Shown here: one piece after another, positions 41,813 to 53,062 of the stretch
How positions within the stretch are numbered: position 1 is the stretch's first letter
How the letters are laid out: every line of letters begins with the position of its first letter
Assembly: GCF_001641265.1 (NCBI RefSeq)
Contig: NW_020167544.1
Span: 186,001 to 250,000 of the forward strand
Direction: 5' to 3'
Source of the DNA: Pseudogymnoascus destructans
Lineage: Eukaryota; Ascomycota; Leotiomycetes; Thelebolales; Thelebolaceae
Length of the DNA: 64,000 bases
Notes under the pieces: model-generated
Told to the model about the DNA's origin: nothing
The model's input: the letters and a program-made list of their open reading frames with translations, nothing else
Database searches by the model: none
Program-made: the position numbers and the translations under genes

Positions 41813-44416
41813 ATGGACACTGAAGATGGGCAGCTGTTCGTAAAGGTACACACACACACCCGAATTGTCTACGATTTAATTAGAACTGACGGCCTCCTCT
41901 AGAACCTCGCCCAATTTGTTCGAACTCATGAGAAAGCTCTCGCAAATGCTCTCCAACTACGAAAACAACAATCACCCGGGCATGGCCGGTCACAAAGCCA
42001 CTATGGGGCGTTGGGAGTCCCCTCCAGCACATCAACAACGATCATCAGCCCACCGTCGTCGTCGGCATCATCGACCCTGACATCGAGCACACTTGCTGCT
42101 GCGCTCTCACTACCATACCTAAATTTTGCAAGCCATAACATCAAACCAGCGAAGCTCGCCCTCACGCCGCATCATCTATTCTACCTCCTTTCGCGATTCG
42201 AAGATTTTGGGATACTTGTTGGGCCTATGAACGTGCGACTGGAAAGTCTACACTCCGATACTTCCGCAAACTATGTCTCCTTCCTTGGAAAGTCACAAAA
42301 TCCAAAGAGCGGCTCCGACCATGGCTCTATACACTCTGTTTCAAGCATGCGAAGCGTCATGTCGGGCATGACGTCGCTATGGTCTGGCTTTAGCCTCAGG
42401 GGTGCAAGCTCTGCTGCCAAAATCGAGAGACAACTGGCTGCGAACAGGGAGGACCTCAAATACCTATACTCAGCCTTCACCAAGATCCCCTGTCTTCGAT
42501 TGACACCCGATCGCCGTGCGAGACTGATCTCTGGATACGAGGAGTTTCCCTTCGATACTGCCGTTCCTCTGATTGCTTTCAAGAACCTAAGCGCTTTGGA
42601 GATTAGTGATATCGATATCAGACAATTTTTTGGCTGGGACAGATTGGCGGAACAGCTTCGCAGCTTAACCATCAAGCGGGCCTCGATAGAAGATCCGGGG
42701 GATTTACTGATCGACATAGTTTTGGATGACATGGATAAGAGGCGCCGGCGGTCGTCGAAGGCTCAATCATCACCTATCTCACCTTGGGCACCAAATATTA
42801 GTCCTAAAAGGAGTCCAACTATACCTCATGCGGAACTTGTTCACTCGAATTCTGCGCCAGGATCACCAGACTCGCGAGTCGGCAGCCCCGAGAATCGCGA
42901 GTCCCGGGCGATGCACCACAGCGACTTCGGTCTCGGCCGCTCTGCTTCTGGAGACTTGACATCGCTTACGAAGAACAACCGCCCCAGAAGCAGCTCACCA
43001 GTCCGGCCCACAAGCTCGAGGACTGGGTCTGCCCACGGCCATGTCCGCGGATCGCACAAAGTGAAACGATCTGGATCCAACAGCTCCCATTCAAGCACAT
43101 CCGATACTTGGTATAACCCGAGAGGTAGTAGCTTCAACATCTTGTCAACGTGCATCCTGCCATCCACGAAATGGCGATTCCTCAAGCATCTTAGTCTGGC
43201 GGACAACTCCCTCACATCGATCTCTGCTACGGGTCTAATGCCACTAGCCAACACCCTTAACTCTCTGGATCTATCCTCGAATTTATTTTCGCAGATCCCC
43301 GATTCCCTCGCATCTCTGACAGCTTTACGGGCTCTTAATCTCTCCAATTGCATGATTGATTCTCTCCACTCCCTGACACGCAACCCACTTCCTGCCATCA
43401 CTGCCTTGAACCTCAGGGGGAACCGCTTGATGTCATTAGCTGGAGTAGAACGACTGTACCCACTGGAACGCCTAGACCTTAGAGACAACAGGCTCACGGA
43501 TCCTACTGAGCTTGCCAGGCTGACTGGAATCCCGGAATTGAAGGAGATTTGGGTTGGCGGAAATCCATTCACCAAGACCCATCCAAATTACCGAGTTACC
43601 ATCTTCAACTTATTCCGAAATTCGCCTGGGTTTACCGAGGACATGATAATTGACGCTTCCGGCCCAGGGTATAACGAGAGGAGACAACTCGTGGAGCGCG
43701 TTCCTGAGCGTGAAAACGTTCCCGTGGTGAAGCCATTGCCACCACTACCTACTGTTGTAGATATTACGAAGCCGGCGATTATATATGATTCTCCCAAGGA
43801 AGCTTCAGTGCTACGCAAGGAAAGACCCCAACCAAACACAGCGGCTAGCGATGTTTATACAAGCTCGTCTCGTCGGAGAAGGACGCCAAAGCGAAGAATC
43901 GTTGACCTATCCACGTCCGAGATGTCGCCAAATAAGCCCAAGCCACCAGTGGTATTGAAGTCCGAGGAACCAATCCCAGGAACGGCAGGGTCCGATAGTG
44001 GTTATGGTGTCAGTCCTGACACAGAGCCATCCCATATTATACCCGACTATACACCTCCACGACCGCAGCGTACATTCAGCCAACCCGACATATTGCCTCG
44101 CCTCGATACAACTACCACCCCTCAACTCCTTCCCGCGGAGAGACCCTTAGAAGAATCGACCATTTCGCTGCCATTCCTCGACACCCAAGACTGGAGTGTC
44201 AGCGGCGAAATGTACCGAAAGAAAATCGAGGCTCTCCGCAACGAGGCTGGCAGCGGCTGGCTCAGCGTCCTGAGCGAAGAAGGCTGGGAATCACAGAAGC
44301 CGCCCGCCCACCACCCTCCGGGCGATTTCAGCCCCGCGAGCACCATCCGGCCGAGCTCGACCACCCCTCGGCCACGCAGTCAACAGACGATACAGAGTGG
44401 TCGCACGCTCGGCTGA
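41813..44416 (+). CDS. leucine-rich-repeat protein, fungal
   Basis: Two exons, 41813-41845 and 41903-44416; 57-bp intron; 848 aa. The short first exon gives MDTEDGQLFVK, continuing NLAQFVRTHEKALANALQLR. After a Ser-rich linker a globular region (about 75-260, LTPHHLFYLLSRFEDFGILVGP, LKYLYSAFTKIPCLRLTPDRRARLISGYEEFPFDTAVPLIAFKNL) leads to a Ser/Arg-rich stretch. About six LRRs follow (438-584: LSLADNSLTSI, LDLSSNLFSQIP, LNLSNCMIDSL, LNLRGNRLMSL, LDLRDNRL) with an LRR cap (IWVGGNPF). The C-terminal 250 residues are disordered and Pro-rich. It resembles uncharacterised LRR proteins of other ascomycetes; the role is unknown, probably a binding scaffold. Confidence 0.82.
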
Positions 44417-45066
44417 GAAAAGCCCCGCGTGCGGATCGCCTGATACATAAGATATCAGTCTTCTGTACTACATCCCGCAAAAAAGATTCCACTTCATTGT
44501 CAAAGCATATTTTTGTGTAGGAATTTCTTCGTCGGGCATTTTCGCTAGTTTTTTTTGTTTTTTAGATGCGAGTTTTTACTTCACGTCTGTCGTTGTCGTT
44601 TTTTGCGGTTTTTAGGAGCATAGCATTGGGATTGGGATGGGATGGGCGGAGGTCGCTTTTGAGAAAGTTTTTGACTTATTGATTTTTTTTTTTGCGCGCT
44701 GGGTTGAGTTTGGCGGTTTGCTCTTGAGTGATTCGGGTCCAAGAGTGGCGGGACAGGTAGTTGCTGCATCCATTGCCCCGGAGCTGATCCTGGGCGTGGC
44801 ATTGTTTTCGTCGGGCTTTCTTGATATTTGGTTTGGTTTTTGCGATTTTTCCACTGTAAAGTAGGGAGGGGTTTGAAGGGATAATTTAGCTGGGCGTTGG
44901 CGGGAGTTATCGTGCATGGGAAGAGAAGGCTACGAATGAATCATGATCTGTTATACCCTTATAATGCCGCAGCCTTTGAGATGATTGATGGTGTGAGGTG
45001 TGACGCTTCATTTATAATATGTCCACATGGCGCTTCTTCTGTTGCAAGACAGAGATGAGGCTGAGG

Positions 45067-45113
45067 GAGGTTGGATTCTAGACCCCTGATAACGGGGTCT
45101 AGAATCCAACCTC
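45067..45113. repeat. perfect 20-bp inverted repeat with 7-nt loop
   Basis: The left arm 45067-45086 (GAGGTTGGATTCTAGACCCC) and right arm 45094-45113 are exact complements around TGATAAC. RNA from either strand would form a long stable hairpin. Confidence 0.95.
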
Positions 45114-45580
45114 GACGTATAGTGAGTGCTAGACAAGGCCCAGCATATGCTGTCCAACACACCAGCCCTTTATAATGTTGGCATTCTGATAGGCTCGGTA
45201 TCCGACAGCCATCATCATGAGTATAAAGTAAGTCTCCGAGAGCCCCTCGGAAGTTCAGATGAGTTGCAGGAAGCATGGCAGGGAATCCTGGATATAAAGT
45301 GGGAACTCTGGGCTCGAGAAGAGTGGGAACTATGATGAGGTATGATGTATGATAAGATCAAGTTAACGAAAATAGAAACTCGAGAAGGAGAAGGGGTTTC
45401 GTAGGGTCTTTCTGATTTAGCGCCCCTAGGAGCCACGCCCTTCTGTCTAGTTACCGTTTGTTGGGCCTAGGCTTTCATGGCGGCATCAGCGTGGCGTCTA
45501 CCGAGACACCAGTGGGCATGGAGGATGATGGCCATTACATAGATGGATGGAATACTGTAGAAGAAGAATTCTAGTTTCCA

Positions 45581-45637
45581 ATCAGTATAAATCAGTATAA
45601 ATCAGTATAAATCAGTATAAATCAGTATAAATCAGTA
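45581..45637. repeat. 10-bp tandem repeat (ATCAGTATAA)n
   Basis: Five full copies plus ATCAGTA. Confidence 0.95.
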
Positions 45638-46643
45638 AAGAAGAAAAGCGTGGCTCCTATTATTGAAGTATTTGTGTTTATTCTGGCTGTTCCTGCAGAA
45701 AGAATAGTTAATCCCGTCTCAGCACTCTACCAGGTAGAACGCCCAGACGTTGCTCCCTTGACACTAAAACGAGTTTCCGCGACCCAGGAACCCTCCGTCC
45801 ACCTCCGACCCTTCCCTCATTCCCTCAACAAACTTATCAACTTATCCTTTTGCTCTTGATTAAATTCTACAATTTCCTCGCTCTACTGTTGCCGCGACGA
45901 TTACTGAATTATTCTTGAAATCAGAAAGCGCCGAACCTTTTACCTGTGGGGTTGAAACTTATTACTGTCGCTATTACAACTTTATGCGACCAAAGTCCCT
46001 TATTGCGTGTTGTCGGCCAGGCCAGCCAGCCGCTAAGAGATAGTCAAAGTTCTTTTTACTCAAATCTCAACCTCGCGCGACATCTCCACCCTTTCACCAC
46101 CACTTCAACAAAACACGGATCACAACGATTGCCTCTTGACGCACCTTGATCCACCCATACGAGAAGTCGATATCGACTTTCTATTACACTACCGCACAGA
46201 GACTTTCAGTCCACCTTCGATCCCACCTTATCCGTGACGCAAATCACAGGCGACCACGCAACTCAACTCTGCCTCTGTCAACAGCACAACTCAACAGCCG
46301 CCACTCCAAACGAAATTTGCAGCGACTGGAGGCTCTGAGCTCCCCTCCATTCGATTCACCGAGGCCGGCTCACTGATAGTAAGCATTCACCTTCTCTGGA
46401 GAGTCATCAACAAACCGAGCCTGTCTGCGTCAGATCCAGTCACAGCCAGCCACACGCGCGGCTGATAGCACGACCTCACCTCTTGAAAAACTAACTTCTA
46501 ACGCGTACCAGTCCAACAAGTGAGTTACAGTCCTCTCAACAGCGAAACACGATATAGCCAGTATCGACTTTCCGAGACGCACATACAGCGAGCAAAACCG
46601 ACACCCCAACTCCAACCCACCTCCTTCGAGAGGCCCAGACGTC

Positions 46644-47835
46644 ATGGCGGACCAAAACGATGTGGATCTCGATTCCATAATAGACCGTCTGTTGGAAGTC
46701 AGAGGGAACAGACCGGGAAAGCAGGTTCAGCTCTTGGAGCCTGAGATCCGCTATCTGTGCACAAAAGCTCGTGAGATCTTCATCTCTCAACCGATCCTTC
46801 TGGAGCTTGAGGCTCCCATCAAGGTTCGTATCCCACTTGTGTAATGTGCCGTTTCACCGGCCAGTCGCTGACGAATTACTTTCAGATTTGTGGCGATATC
46901 CACGGCCAATATTACGATCTCTTGAGACTCTTCGAATACGGTGGATTCCCACCGGAAGCCAACTACCTGTTCTTGGGCGACTACGTCGACAGAGGAAAGC
47001 ACTCGCTAGAGACGATCTGCCTCTTGCTTGCGTACAAGATTAAATACCCAGAGAACTTCTTCATCCTCCGTGGTAACCACGAATGCGCCTCGATCAACCG
47101 CATATACGGCTTCTACGACGAGTGCAAGAGAAGATATAACATTAAGCTGTGGAAGACCTTTACTGACTGCTTTAACTGCCTGCCCATTGCTGCCATTATT
47201 GACGAGAAGATCTTCACAATGCACGGAGGCCTCAGCCCCGATCTCAACTCCATGGAGCAGATTCGCCGCGTTATGCGCCCAACTGACGTAAGGCCTAACC
47301 TGTGCTGGGTCCTTGCCAGCTCTCGTCGTCGACGAGAGAGGGCGCGAACTTTTGCTGACCAACTTTATAGATTCCCGACAGCGGCCTTCTATGCGATTTG
47401 CTCTGGTCCGACCCCGACAAGGGCATAACCGGATGGTCTGAGAATGACCGAGGTGTATCGTTTATCTTCGGTCCCGACGTCGTTTCAAGATTCCTTCAAA
47501 AGCATGATATGGACTTGATTTGCCGCGCTCATCAGGTCGTTGAAGACGGGTATGAATTCTTCTCGAAGCGGCAATTGGTCACGCTGTTCAGCGCGCCCAA
47601 TTACTGTGGAGAGTTTGACAATGCTGGTGCAATGATGAGTGTGGATGGGAGTCTGTTGTGTTCGTTCCAGGTAAGATATATATGCCCTTTGTTCCTCTTT
47701 TATTGTGGTGGGACCGATGACTGATTTTCCTGCGTCTTCCAGATTTTGAAACCTGCGGAGAAAAAACAAAAGTACGTTTATGGCGGTCTAGGCGCGAGCA
47801 GGCCTGTCACTCCTCCGCGGAAGCAAAAGAAGTAG
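46644..47835 (+). CDS. glc7: protein phosphatase 1 catalytic subunit
   Basis: Four exons: 46644-46823, 46886-47287, 47371-47670, 47743-47835; introns of 62, 83 and 72 bp, GT-AG, all phase 0; 324 aa, the normal PP1 length. All metal and catalytic motifs are present: GDIHGQ, GDYVDRG, RGNHE, the SAPNYCGEFDNAGA loop and HGG. The C-terminus YVYGGLGASRPVTPPRKQKK carries the TPPR site that Cdk phosphorylates in PP1. Orthologues are yeast Glc7, Aspergillus BimG and fission yeast Dis2. It controls mitotic exit, glycogen and many other processes through targeting subunits. Confidence 0.98.
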
Positions 47836-48818
47836 AAGATCAATTACGAACTTTCTCGTGTGTAGCAGGTTCGGACGCAGATAAATCGACTTTATTTTAT
47901 TTTTCCCATATCGAAATTACCACCAACGCCGACTCGAAATATTCCTTTCCTCCAACATCCTCCGCAGGTCTCCTGCCAACCTCTCTCTCCGTATCCTGAC
48001 GGCCCCAATTTTTTCGACTGGTACGACCGCCTCTTCGACTTCGCAAAACATCACATACGTTGCGCCCTGGATTTTGCCTTTCTTTCGAACCTCGCTATGA
48101 TTCATTTTACGCAGACTTTTTCTTTCCCCCGCCCAGCTTTTTGCTTCATGAGCCCGACGACCTCGCGACTGGCGCCTACGTGATATAGAAAAAGTAACGG
48201 GGGTTTTCAATGGCCTGGTTGCCGGCACTGAGAAGTAGGGTAAGGGTGGAAGGGGTTTGTGTATATGACATTTTAACGATGTTGGGACGCATGAAGGGGG
48301 CATATGTACTTTGTCAGTTTGGCCGTGAGGCGAGCCGTGCTTCCCTGCACTAACTTGCAAATGATTTCGTTGTGGGTACTGGAAATGGGACAAGGGGGAT
48401 ATGGGGGGACTTTCGGGAGCAGAAGGGGGGGGATTATGCGAAAAGGGGAGGGGGGGTTATTCGGGGAAGAGCCTCTTTAAAGTCCATATGCCATGATTGT
48501 ACCAAGAGTGGTGTTTTTTGTAGTTTCGCACCCGCGTGTCCATGTTTCGGCTGCGGGCATGCTTGCTGATGAATGAGGGGGGACAAGGTGCGATTAATTT
48601 TCCTATTCACTTCAGGTACTGAAATGCTGGTTGAGCTTCTCATGACTTCAGTGCTGCTACACGCAGGGCTTGGCACGCATGATGATGTTGGTGACTTGTG
48701 AATTTGTTGTGAATTTGTTTGTGCTATACAACCCTATGATACATCTTTATAATCCTTACAACCCATCCCTACTACGAACAATATAACCACTCACCCCTTT
48801 CCTATCCCCCCTCTCTCC
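47836..48818. other. intergenic between convergent PP1 and mitochondrial protein genes
   Basis: 3' flanks of both genes. G-rich tracts at about 48387-48460 and a T-rich stretch near 47890-47910. No gene is supported. Confidence 0.45.
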
Positions 48819-49750
48819 TCAGCTCGGCATCACCTTACAAATCCGATCCAACGCCCTCCCCTCATCCAGCGCCCACCCCCCCGTAATATCCAACTTATAC
48901 CTCCTCTTCCCCGCCTTCAAATCCAAAAACCCATCTCTCGTCCACGTCCTCTTAATCGCCACAAACAGCCCAAAGGCCGCGTGCGACGCATGCCTAAACG
49001 GCGCCAACATAACCGACTTCTTCCTCTCCGCCTCCCGCTCCTCCGCCTGGAGCCTCGCAAGCTCAAAACGCTCCGAAGCTGTCGCGGGGCGCGTTGGGGG
49101 GACGTAGATGCTGTGATTCAGCAGCAGGTCGGCGGGGGACGCGGAGACGACGCGGGGGGCGAGGAAGGGGATGGGGAGGACCCTGCGCAGCTCGATGTCG
49201 ATGCGGAGGGTTGGTTGGCCGTTAGCCACGAGGGATTTGACGGGGTAAGCGGTGATGGAGCGGATGAGGCTTGTAGGCGCGAAGAGCAGCCACCCGCCCA
49301 TACCGGCCATGAGGAAGCAGATCCCGGCAAAGGCGATGGGGACCCATGCTGAGAGGCCGGAGGGGGGGGCGTAGACGTTAGCGTAGTAGCTGAAGCCCGC
49401 ATAGGCGATGCAGAAGGTGGCGCCGGTGTAGGCGGCGAGGATGTAGAAGGTGTGGGAGGGGGCGATGTAGAGGGGTGTTGGGGCGGAGCGAGAGGCGAGT
49501 TTCGCGGTGTAGGATTGGTAGGTTTGGGTTGGGGGGGGGCGGCGGGGGGTTTGAGGGATTGCTTTTGGGGGAGGGGTTTGGGGAAGGCTTTTTTGGCGGC
49601 GAGGCGGATGGTGCTGGTGAAGGTGCGCGCGAGGGGGAGGCGTGGGATTGTGCGGAGGGGTGTCGGGTGGAGGCTGCTGAGGCCGATTCGGGAGAGAGGC
49701 GCGCGGAGGGATTGGAAGCGCAGCATGGCGCTCCTCGTGAAGCAGGACAT
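48819..49750 (-). pseudogene. mitochondrial inner-membrane-type protein with a frameshift
   Basis: The 5' part (ATG 49750; MSCFTRSAMLRFQSLRAPL...ARTFTSTIRLAAKK) is a clear mitochondrial presequence. The 3' part in another frame encodes YQSYTAKLASRSAPTPLYIAP and two membrane segments (TFYILAAYTGATFCIAYAGFSYY; WVPIAFAGICFLMAGMGGWLLFAP). A soluble tail follows with VMLAPFRHASHAAFGLFVAIKRTWTRDGF and YKLDITGGWALDEGRALDRIC. The two frames meet at a run of nine C on the coding strand (49531-49539); one base more would join them into ~310 residues. The clean coding sequence on both sides suggests a homopolymer sequencing error or a very recent mutation. Exact function unknown. Confidence 0.68.
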
Positions 49751-50009
49751 CTGGTAGAGGGTATTAGTTAGGCATGAACGTTATCGCGTGGCCGTGTTGG
49801 CTCTAATTGCAGCATCACTCACCTTGGGCAGGCCTATTTGGGACGACTAACAATCCGCAAGGCTGCGGAAGGTTGTAATAAAAATATCTCGGTGTTGCAT
49901 TTCTCCGAATTCCGGAGTATCACGTCGGCCATGATTTTGGTGGGCGGGAACCTCAACAACCTTTGGCGTCCACGTCGAAGCTCACTTGAGCCTCGCCAAC
50001 TCAGCAAGC
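49751..50009. promoter_or_regulatory. short bidirectional promoter of two mitochondrial genes
   Basis: Only 259 bp separate the divergent starts of the mitochondrial membrane protein gene and the PDX1 gene. Both products carry mitochondrial presequences, so co-regulation from a shared promoter is plausible. No TATA box is seen. Confidence 0.5.
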
Positions 50010-51382
50010 ATGGCGTCAATTGCAGCGGCTTGCAGGCTGTCCTCACGGGCTGTTACAAGGCAGTTGAGAAGAGATGTTCAATCACGAGGTACGTGAGGAT
50101 TTGTGATTCTGGTGCCGCCGGTGAAAATAGCTGAGCTTCATTTGCTGATTGTTGCGGGTTAGGCTACAGAAGCTCTCGTGCAAACCTTGCCGCACAAAAT
50201 TTCACAATGCCGGCACTGTCGCCAACGATGACTGAGGGGAACATTGCGACCTGGAAAGTGAAGGAGGGCGATTCATTCGTCGCTGGCGATGTTCTGTTGG
50301 AAATCGAAACAGATAAGGCCAGCATGGATGTTGAGGCTCAAGATGATGGCATAGTGGCTAAAATCATCAAAGGTGATGGTACAAAGGGCATTGCAGTTGG
50401 TGCAAGGATTGGTGTTCTTGCTGAATCGGGTGACGACATAAGCTCGCTGGAAATCCCAGCAGAAGAGAGCGTCCAAGGTGAAGCACCCAAGAAGCAGGAA
50501 TCGCCAAAGGAGCAACAACCAGCGAAGGAGGCAGAGGTAAAGGAGGAATCCGCAGAGCCGGCTGCTGAGACGTCTGCGCCATTCCACAAAAGCACTAGAG
50601 AATATCCGCTTTTGCCATCCGTTGCTCACCTCGTTCATGAGCACGGTATTGCCGCATCGGACGTCGACAAGATCAAGCGTACTGGGCCCAAGAACAAACT
50701 CCTCAAGGGCGACATCCTCGCGCATCTTGGCCAGATCTCAACGGCATACCCGAAGGAACTTGCTGGCAAGGTTGAGAAACTCTCCCATCTCGACCTCAGC
50801 AACATCAAGATTGCGCCACCGAAGGAGGCACCAAAGAAGGCCGCACCTGCACCAGTAGCCGAGCCAGTGGAGCAAGATGTCCAAGTTGCTCTCCCCATAT
50901 CTATGGCTGCAGCACTCGAGGTCCAGGCCCGCATCCAGAGAGAACTCGGCACCCACCTTCCCCTCTCGACCTTCATCGCTCGCGCCGCCGACTTCGCCAA
51001 CGATGACCTCCCACGTTCCAAGAATGCAAAGCCATCGCAAGATGAACTCTTCGACGACATTCTTGGCCTCAATGCCATCCGCAGCTCTTACGGCGTCCGC
51101 GGCAACTTCCTGCCACAAATTACTGCCCTGCCACACACTGCCATGGCCACAGTGCCTCGCGTCAGAACCGTCAAGCAAGACGTCGATGTCTTGGACTTCC
51201 TCACTGGCAAGGTCAGGAGCACGGCGCCTACGCGTATCCCTGCCACGCCATTGCCAGGACCAGCAGCTACAACGAACATTTTCAGTGTCAGCGTGCCGGA
51301 GGGAGATGAGAGGCAGGGACTGGTGTTCCTGGAGAGGGTGAAGGAGATCTTGGAGGAGGAGCCGGGAAGCCTTGTGCTTTGA
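50010..51382 (+). CDS. PDX1: pyruvate dehydrogenase E3-binding protein (protein X)
   Basis: Two exons, 50010-50088 and 50163-51382; 74-bp intron; 432 aa. Exon 1 is a presequence (MASIAAACRLSSRAVTRQLRR). The lipoyl domain (about 45-125) has MPALSPTMTEGNIATW and the lipoyl lysine in EIETDKASMD. After a Pro/Glu-rich linker comes the E3-binding domain (about 180-220: LLPSVAHLVHEHGIAASDVDKIKRTGPKNKLLKGDILAHL). The C-terminal third is a shortened, degenerate acyltransferase-like region without the HxxxDG motif, as expected for protein X rather than E2. It docks dihydrolipoamide dehydrogenase onto the PDH complex in the matrix. Confidence 0.93.
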
Positions 51383-51614
51383 GGGGTGTGAGAATGGGAT
51401 TTACACCAAAATGTATTGATACGAAATTCTAGAAGAATATAATAGAATTGATTCGGAGTTATCGAACCCCGTTTACATGACATAGATTATTATTGTTGAC
51501 GTGAAGTCACGAGTGTATTTGAAAAAATTACATTGCTCGATATGTTGACAATCTGCATTAGTATCTATCATCAGATGAGCTATGTATCCTCCATATTGCC
51601 TTAAAACTCTCATT

Positions 51615-52385
51615 TTACTTCCTGCACACTGCAATAATAGCAGTGCCTTCCAACTTAGAAGGCACCGTAGGGTGACGCGATTTGACATACTCGATAATCT
51701 GTCTTCGCAGCTCCTTGAGTTCCTCTTCCGTAAACTCAGCACAGTCATCCTATCCATATTCGGAAACGTATACATCTGAAACCCGCCAGCTGCTCATATC
51801 CCTCAAACGGAAGATACGTCTTCAGCGGATAGACATCCACATCTCGAAACCCCGCTCCCTCCAGGTCACCTCGAATCCCATCAATCGTGAGCCACTCCTG
51901 CGGCATCTTCACCGAGGGTCTCTCCGGGCGGAACTGGTTCGTGAGCGTCATAATATGGTACCATTCACTGTCCAGCTCCAGCCAGGAGCTCATTGAAAAC
52001 GCATCGCCGCCATTCTCAGCCGTGAGCACGCGGCGGATTTCCTTCAAGGCAGTGCGGGGCTGTGGGACCATGAAGAGCACGAAGCCCGCAAGCACATGGC
52101 TCACTGAGTTATCTGAGAATGCAGAGAAACTGGGCATCGTCAACGGAAGTTCCAATCTTTTCCCAAGCCGTGATTCCCTTTGCCAGTCCGTCGGTCTTGC
52201 GGAACTCAAGCTGGCCGAGCATCCCAGCGGCTATGTCGGAAGCGAGGGGTTGGGTTTGTGAGCTCGCCGACGCCGCAGCCGAGATCGAGCACGGTGAGAG
52301 CTGAGGCGTAGGGGTATAGCTTGTTCGTGGCTTTTACCATATCCCTTGCTGGAATGATGCCTTGTGGAGAGTAATATGAGGACAT
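51615..52385 (-). pseudogene. SAM-dependent methyltransferase, decayed
   Basis: Starts MSSYYSPQGIIPARDMV at 52385, with motif I VLDLGCGVGEL. The reading frame then shifts at least three times. Pieces are ASDIAAGMLGQLEFRKTDG in a second frame and FSDNSVSHVLAGFVLFMVPQP and KMPQEWLTIDGIRGDLEGAGFRDVDV in a third. The final EFTEEELKELRRQIIEYVKSRHPTVPSKLEGTA and stop at 51615 return in another. Each piece matches class I (UbiE-like) fungal methyltransferases, and introns do not explain the shifts. It was probably a small-molecule methyltransferase. Confidence 0.75.
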
Positions 52386-53062
52386 ATCCCCGCAAGTTTA
52401 TATTGAAAGCTTATGAATCCAACAAAAAGTAAGCTTACGTTGGATACAATCAATAGCGGATAGGTTCATACCCGTCCACTGTTCATAACTACGGCTGCAT
52501 TCTGTCATAAGCCAGAGAAGATCATTGAAGAGCTCCCAAAAACCTACCCCTCAATCCTTCAGGATGAGCTTACTGACAAGAATATCCGTGCTTCCGAATA
52601 TGATTGGCTTTCGTCGGCGTGTATGGTCAATAAACTGACCTGACCTCACGCTTTATATAGTATAACGTCAGCTCATAAACGGGAGCGTAGAATGTTCCAT
52701 TTCTTCTTGCAAGATATGCAGCCACGTCCAGCTAATCTATATATAATCTGGAGAATCTCCCACCCCACCTCCAACCATTACACACACAAAAACCCGCTGT
52801 GCCCATTCCGAGCCCCCCCCGAACCCGAAAGAGCCACGCTAATGCCCAAGCCCAACTCCAAAGCAAAAAATATATCCCCCCGCTAAAGCAAAGTCGAAAG
52901 CCATGCCATCCATATATGATTCATCTCTCCCAGCCCCAGCCCCAAAAAACGCCAGCCATGCAAATGCCATGCTTCGTAAATCTCATCACATCAGCTCCGT
53001 TGCTATAGCCATATGTCATGCCACAACGCCCATATCCCCCCTATCATTAACCCCCTGTGTCT
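52386..53062. other. intergenic between methyltransferase relic and Cdh1
   Basis: 3' flank of the Cdh1 gene with CA/CCC-rich sequence (52770-53050). No gene is supported. Confidence 0.4.

Larger units (their letters stand above)
44417..46643. other. 2.2-kb intergenic before PP1
   Basis: 3' UTR of the LRR gene with T-runs (44480-44700), a perfect hairpin (45067-45113), a 10-bp AT-rich repeat (45581-45637), and from about 45900 the likely promoter and 5' UTR of the PP1 gene. No protein gene is supported. Confidence 0.45.
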
